DNA of 64,000 nt from positions 6,293 to 70,292 of the forward strand of contig CAZCZE010000041.1 of assembly GCA_964503125.1 (NCBI GenBank). Direction: 5' to 3'. Positions within the stretch are counted from its first letter, which is position 1; each line of letters starts with the position of its first letter. The stretch is from FEN-1219 sp964503125 (lineage in GTDB: Bacteria > Pseudomonadota > Gammaproteobacteria > Steroidobacterales > Rariloculaceae). A program made the translations under genes and the position numbers. Below, one piece after another: positions 60,017 to 64,000 of this stretch. The notes under the pieces were generated by a model. That model had not been told where the DNA came from and made no database searches. It saw nothing but the letters and a program-made list of their open reading frames with translations.

Positions 60017-62410
60017 TCAGTCGGCGCGCAGAGCGACGATCGGATCGACGCGCGTCGCACGCCTCGCCGGCAACCAGCTCGCGCCCAGCGCGACGAGAAC
60101 GAGCAGAGCGACGACGCCGACGAACGTCAGCGGATCGCGCGGCGCTACACCGTACAGCAAGCTCGCCGCGAGCTGCGTGGCACCGAGCGCGCCGATCACA
60201 CCGATAACGACGCCGACGAACGCGGGCGTCAGCCCGTGTCTCATCGCCAATCGGCGGACGTTCTCCGTTCGCGCACCGAGCGCCATGCGGATGCCGAACT
60301 CGTGAGTGCGCTCGGCGATCTCGTAGCCGATCACGGCCGCGAGGCCGACCGCCGCGAGCACCAACGCAATCACGGCGAACGCAGTCAGCAGCACCATGTT
60401 GAACCGCGGACCGTCTATCGAGGCCGCGAGTGTTGCCTCCGTTACGCGCACGTTGCGCAGCGCGATCTCGGGATCGAGCGCCTGCGTGGCGGCTCGCACG
60501 GCGGCGATGGTGTCGTTAGGCTCCTCCACGGCGCGCACGATCAACACGGGGCCAACAGTCGGTACTCGATCGGCGTTATACGGAAAATAGAACTGCGCGC
60601 CGCCCGGCTGTGTCAGGCCGCCCCAGACGACGTTGTCGACGATGCCTACGACCGTTGTCCAGTCCAGCAACTTGATTTCTGCCCCGACGGCGTTCCCATC
60701 GGGCCAGAAGCGCCGTGCGGCCGCGCGACTGATGATCACTGATTGGCCGTTTTGTACGTCGTCGGCCGTGAACGTCCGCCCTTCGAGCAGCGGCAGCCCG
60801 AGCACGTTGAAGTAGTCGGGCGGCACGAAGTTGTGCGCGAAGCCGCCGGGCTCGGGATCGATCGGCGGCGTTCCGCGGAGCTCGACCCCTCGAGCCCACC
60901 CCGCGAAATACGGGGGCGCCTGCAATGCTCTCGTGGCCGCGGCGACACCGTTCAGCGAGCGGACTCGCTCCAGCAGCGTCTCGACGAGAACGTCGCGGCT
61001 CGTTGCAGTCTCGTACCTGCCTCGCGGCAGTGCCAGCTGCACTGTGAGCAGACCGCGCGTGTCGAAGCCGGCGTCGACTTGCTGCAAATAGAGCACGCTG
61101 CGGACGAGCAATCCGGCGCTGACGAGCAGAACGACGGACAGCGCCATCTGCGCCGCCACGAGCAACTTGCGCAGGCGCCCGCTGCTGCCGCGAACGACAC
61201 CTGCAACCCCTTGCCGTAGCGCGCCGCCGACCCGTCGTGATGCCAATTGCAGAGCGGGCGCCATTCCGAACAACAAAGCCGTCAAGACGGCTACACCCAA
61301 GGTGAACGCGAGAACACTCGGATCGAGCCGCACGTCGGCGAGTGCCCTCAGATTCGCACGCAATCGCACGACAATGCCGAGCGTGAGCCACCCGACCAGG
61401 ACGCCTACTGCGCCGGCAGCAAGCGCGAGAACCAAACACTCGGCAAGAAGTGCACGCACGAGACGCCAAGTGCTTGCGCCGAGCGCGGCGCGCAACGCGA
61501 GCTCTCGCGCGCGAGACGCGCCGCGCGCGAGGAGCAAGCTGGCGACGTTCGAGCAGGCGACGAGCAGCACGAGACTGACGGCGCCAAACAGCACCAGCAA
61601 CGCCTCGCGAGTGCCGGTGGCGATCATCAGGTCCGTGGGCCGATTGACCCGTGCGCGCACGTCGGGCGGGAGCCGTGGGCCCAGTCCTTCTTCCATCGCT
61701 CGCGCTGTGAGCGCATCGAGCTCGGCTCCAACGGCGTCGACCGGAACGCCCGACCGCAGTCGGCCGAACAAGCTAACGGATCGATTTCCAGGCGTGGAAT
61801 CGAAAGCAGCACCGAGTGGCAGCGGGAACCACAGATCGGGGCGCGGGATAGCGAACGTATCCCAGCGCGCGGGCATTACGCCGGTGATCGCATGCGAAAC
61901 GCCGTCGAGGGTGATGGCCCGTCCGAGCACATCTTGAGCACCGCCGTACTCGCGCTGCCACATGTCGTAGCTGAGCATGACGACAGCCGGCGCACCTGGA
62001 ACGGTGTCGTCATCCGTGAACCCGCGGCCGACAACCGGAGCAACACCGAGAAAACTCGGCAAGCCCGGCGTGATTCCTCGCGTAGACAACACGCGCGCAC
62101 CGCTCGCGTCGAACGCCAGCGCGTCGGCGCGGAACGTGTGCCCCTCGACGCCGTCCAGCGTCCGCGCCTGTTCGCGCCAGACGCGTGCGAAGACACGGTC
62201 CACGGCGAACGCGCCCTCCTCGTTGCCGAACAGCAGCATCACGATTCGGTCGGAATCGGGATATGGCAAAGGATTCAGCAAGATTCGGTTCACGACGCCG
62301 AAGATGGCCGTGTTCGCGCCGATGCCGAGCGCGAGCGTGAGCACGACGACGCACGTGAACCAGGGAGACTTCCGCAGCGCGCGGCAGGCGTTCTTGAAAT
62401 CCTGCAGCAC
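60017..62410 (-). CDS. ADOP-type orphan ABC permease, GTG start
   Basis: 797 residues from GTG 62410. The ATG-less start is chosen because VLQDFKNACRALRKSPWFTC aligns with the other copies, and GGGGGGG lies just upstream. VVVLTLALGIGANTAIFGVVNRILLNPLPYPD follows. FtsX units ALLVLFGAVSLVLLVACSNVASLLLARGASRARELALRAALGA and AAVIGYEIAERTHEFGIRMALGA; ends SWLPARRATRVDPIVALRAD. It is 13 bp downstream of the ankyrin gene, so the two are probably one operon. Closely related to 53525 and 55980. Confidence 0.9.
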   Translation of the reverse strand: MLQDFKNACRALRKSPWFTCVVVLTLALGIGANTAIFGVVNRILLNPLPYPDSDRIVMLLFGNEEGAFAVDRVFARVWREQARTLDGVEGHTFRADALAFDASGARVLSTRGITPGLPSFLGVAPVVGRGFTDDDTVPGAPAVVMLSYDMWQREYGGAQDVLGRAITLDGVSHAITGVMPARWDTFAIPRPDLWFPLPLGAAFDSTPGNRSVSLFGRLRSGVPVDAVGAELDALTARAMEEGLGPRLPPDVRARVNRPTDLMIATGTREALLVLFGAVSLVLLVACSNVASLLLARGASRARELALRAALGASTWRLVRALLAECLVLALAAGAVGVLVGWLTLGIVVRLRANLRALADVRLDPSVLAFTLGVAVLTALLFGMAPALQLASRRVGGALRQGVAGVVRGSSGRLRKLLVAAQMALSVVLLVSAGLLVRSVLYLQQVDAGFDTRGLLTVQLALPRGRYETATSRDVLVETLLERVRSLNGVAAATRALQAPPYFAGWARGVELRGTPPIDPEPGGFAHNFVPPDYFNVLGLPLLEGRTFTADDVQNGQSVIISRAAARRFWPDGNAVGAEIKLLDWTTVVGIVDNVVWGGLTQPGGAQFYFPYNADRVPTVGPVLIVRAVEEPNDTIAAVRAATQALDPEIALRNVRVTEATLAASIDGPRFNMVLLTAFAVIALVLAAVGLAAVIGYEIAERTHEFGIRMALGARTENVRRLAMRHGLTPAFVGVVIGVIGALGATQLAASLLYGVAPRDPLTFVGVVALLVLVALGASWLPARRATRVDPIVALRAD

Positions 62411-62423
62411 GTTTGCGCCCCCC

Positions 62424-63947
62424 CTACTCCGCCAACAAGCGTTCGATGAGCGCGGCGGTCTCGGGGTTCCCTTCGGCGAGCGCGACATCGCGCGGCGTCG
62501 CGCCATCCCTGCTCGTCTGCTTCGCGTCGATCGGCTCGCCCTGCTCGTGCAGGTACTCGATGACCTCGTTCCAGCCCTGGAACGCGGCGCCGTGCGCGGC
62601 CGTAAGACCCGCGACGCGCGGCCGCTGAAAGCCAATGGTCAGCTCCGTCGTACGGCCATCGAACTCTGCGCCCGCCGCGAGCAACAGCTTCATCGTTGCG
62701 ACGGCGTCGGCTCCGGTCTTGTAGCGGCCGATCGTCGGGTATTCGCGGAACACGCCGTACCAGTGCCCCACTCCCGCGGCCGCCATGACGGGCGTGATGC
62801 CGAACACGTTAGCGGCGTTGACGTTGGCGCCGTTCGCGAGCAAGACCTGCACGGCTTCGTCGTCGCTGGCCTTCGCCGCGACGTGCAGCGCGGTCGCGCC
62901 GGGGCTCACGACGAGCACGTCGGGGCTGCCGTCCGTGAAGCCGCGGTCGCCGGGGTCGCTACGCAGCAAAGGCTGGTGCTTCAAGCGCATGTCGACGTTG
63001 GCGCCGCGCGCGAGCAGCTCGCGCGCCACGTCGAGACCCGAGTGCGCGTCGAGCGCCGGCAGATCGTTGCGCCGGCTGTCGGGAATGCGGTTGAGCTCGA
63101 TGGCGAGATACAGCGGGCTCCGGCCCCACCAGTCCCACTGGTTGACGTCGGCGCCGTGCTCGATGAGCGCCATCGCCGTGTCGAACTGCCGGTTGTAGAG
63201 CGCGAGCACGAGCGGCGTCATGCCGTACGGATCCGAGAGATCGACGTCGGCGCCGCCCGCGACGAGCGGCTCGACGCACGCGCCGCAGCCCTCGCGCGCG
63301 GCGTAGAGCAGCGGGGTGAACCCGCCCGTCTGCATGATCTTGATGCGCGGCTCGGCCGTGACGCGCCGCTGCCAATCATGCGCGAGCCCACGCGCGTCGA
63401 CCTCGGCGCCGTGCGCGATGAGCAAGCGGATCATCTCGGGATGCTTCTGCGCCGCGGCCCACATGAGCGCCGTCTGCCCGCCGAACGCCTCGCGCGCGTC
63501 GACCGTCGCGCCACGATCGAGCAGCAGCTTCGCCGTCTCGACGCGCCCCGTGCGCGCGACGACCATGAGCGCCGTCTGCCCCTCGAGGTTCGGCGACTCG
63601 ACGTGAGCGCCCGCGTCGAGCAGCGCCTTGACGATCGCGGCGTCCGCCTCGACGGCCGCGGCCGCGAGCGGCGCCGACCCGTAATCGTTGATGAGCGACG
63701 CGTTCGCGCCACGCTCGATTAGCACCTCGACGAGCTCCACGTCACCGTAGTGCGCCGCCCAGTGCAACGCCGTCGTGTTGTCGGCCGACCGCTCGTCAAC
63801 CGCAGCCCCCGCCGCAATCAACCGCAACGCCTCCGCGCGTTCCCCACGCTCGACGATCTCGGGCAACGTCGCCGCAAAGCTCACGCCGGAAAAAACGAAG
63901 AGAGTCAGCACGAGAAGAACAACAACGCGTGAAAGCGGCGGCCGCAT
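62424..63947 (-). CDS. Exported ankyrin-repeat protein, second copy
   Basis: 507 residues. Signal peptide 1-25 (LTLFVFSGVSFA). About nine ankyrin repeats: NTTALHWAAHYGDVELVEVLIERGAN, GQTALMVVARTGRVETAKLLLDRGA, GQTALMWAAAQKHPEMIRLLIAHGA, and after a linker with a C-x2-C (GCGACVEPLVAG) further units to GATPRDVALAEGN. Same design as the 15982 protein. It precedes the permease at 60017 by 13 bp, suggesting a periplasmic scaffold for it (inference). The remaining 53 bp of the window hold nothing recognisable. Confidence 0.88.
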   Translation of the reverse strand: MRPPLSRVVVLLVLTLFVFSGVSFAATLPEIVERGERAEALRLIAAGAAVDERSADNTTALHWAAHYGDVELVEVLIERGANASLINDYGSAPLAAAAVEADAAIVKALLDAGAHVESPNLEGQTALMVVARTGRVETAKLLLDRGATVDAREAFGGQTALMWAAAQKHPEMIRLLIAHGAEVDARGLAHDWQRRVTAEPRIKIMQTGGFTPLLYAAREGCGACVEPLVAGGADVDLSDPYGMTPLVLALYNRQFDTAMALIEHGADVNQWDWWGRSPLYLAIELNRIPDSRRNDLPALDAHSGLDVARELLARGANVDMRLKHQPLLRSDPGDRGFTDGSPDVLVVSPGATALHVAAKASDDEAVQVLLANGANVNAANVFGITPVMAAAGVGHWYGVFREYPTIGRYKTGADAVATMKLLLAAGAEFDGRTTELTIGFQRPRVAGLTAAHGAAFQGWNEVIEYLHEQGEPIDAKQTSRDGATPRDVALAEGNPETAALIERLLAE

Positions 63948-64000
63948 CTCGAAGGCCCCTCGCGAGACCGTCGGCGCACAGGGATGTGCGCCGCCGAGCC

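Noticed and set aside
61977..63722. Plus-strand frame of 581 codons
   Set aside because: Spans two convincing minus-strand genes (permease and ankyrin) and has no family pattern.

Overview
The window is GC-rich bacterial DNA (roughly two thirds GC by eye outside one island), densely coding, with no rRNA, tRNA, integrase or transposase that I could recognise. The gene set suggests an uncultured environmental bacterium. It has the HflK/HflC pair, many orphan MacB/FtsX-type permeases of the ADOP kind, a DUF1592/DUF1552 pair, secreted ankyrin proteins, quinoprotein dehydrogenases and tandem DUF6644/DUF6152 genes. A free-living gammaproteobacterium is my best guess, but an acidobacterium-like lineage cannot be excluded from the sequence alone.

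Layout. 1-2165: 5' part of an orphan ABC permease leaving the window. 2166-9454: a lower-GC defence-like island (sampled lines 50-58% GC) with an HNH-type gene, a three-gene operon (SIR2 effector, small middle protein, SMC/RecN-like ATPase) and a two-gene operon (DUF3696-type ATPase plus PIN nuclease). 9578-10282: two truncated genes joined head to head, then a VapBC pair. 11152-15944: a secreted protein, hflKC and a sugar dehydrogenase. 22918-14685 (minus strand): a compact five-gene run for exported proteins (family-A protein, DUF1592, DUF1552, ankyrin, PQQ sugar dehydrogenase). 23050-28032: a decayed hicAB pair, exported and membrane proteins, an AraC regulator and a tiny Cys-rich metallothionein-like protein. 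28037-33000: an ADOP permease, a Calx-beta anchor protein and an SDR. 33093-34640: a Fic protein preceded by a striking helically phased array of TCGACA boxes. 34641-44533: two Tat-type aldo/keto reductases (one lacking its catalytic residues), a 1294-residue membrane patatin, a peptidoglycan-binding hydrolase-like protein and a PQQ dehydrogenase. 44805-50860: small membrane and NTF2-like proteins, the DUF6644/DUF6152/family-C operon and a frameshifted NmrA gene. 50857-63947: four ADOP permeases with an AbiE toxin-antitoxin pair between two of them, and a second exported ankyrin gene in front of the last permease.

The strongest candidate for a little-described system is 3448-7359. An N-terminal SIR2 NADase-like domain with an unassigned C-terminal domain is translationally coupled to a small protein and an SMC-like ATPase. 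This matches the effector / middle component / ATPase logic of ABC-three-component conflict systems. It sits next to the ATPase-PIN module and the HNH gene. The second most unusual signal is non-coding: 13 TCGACA-type boxes at steps near multiples of 10 bp just upstream of fic.
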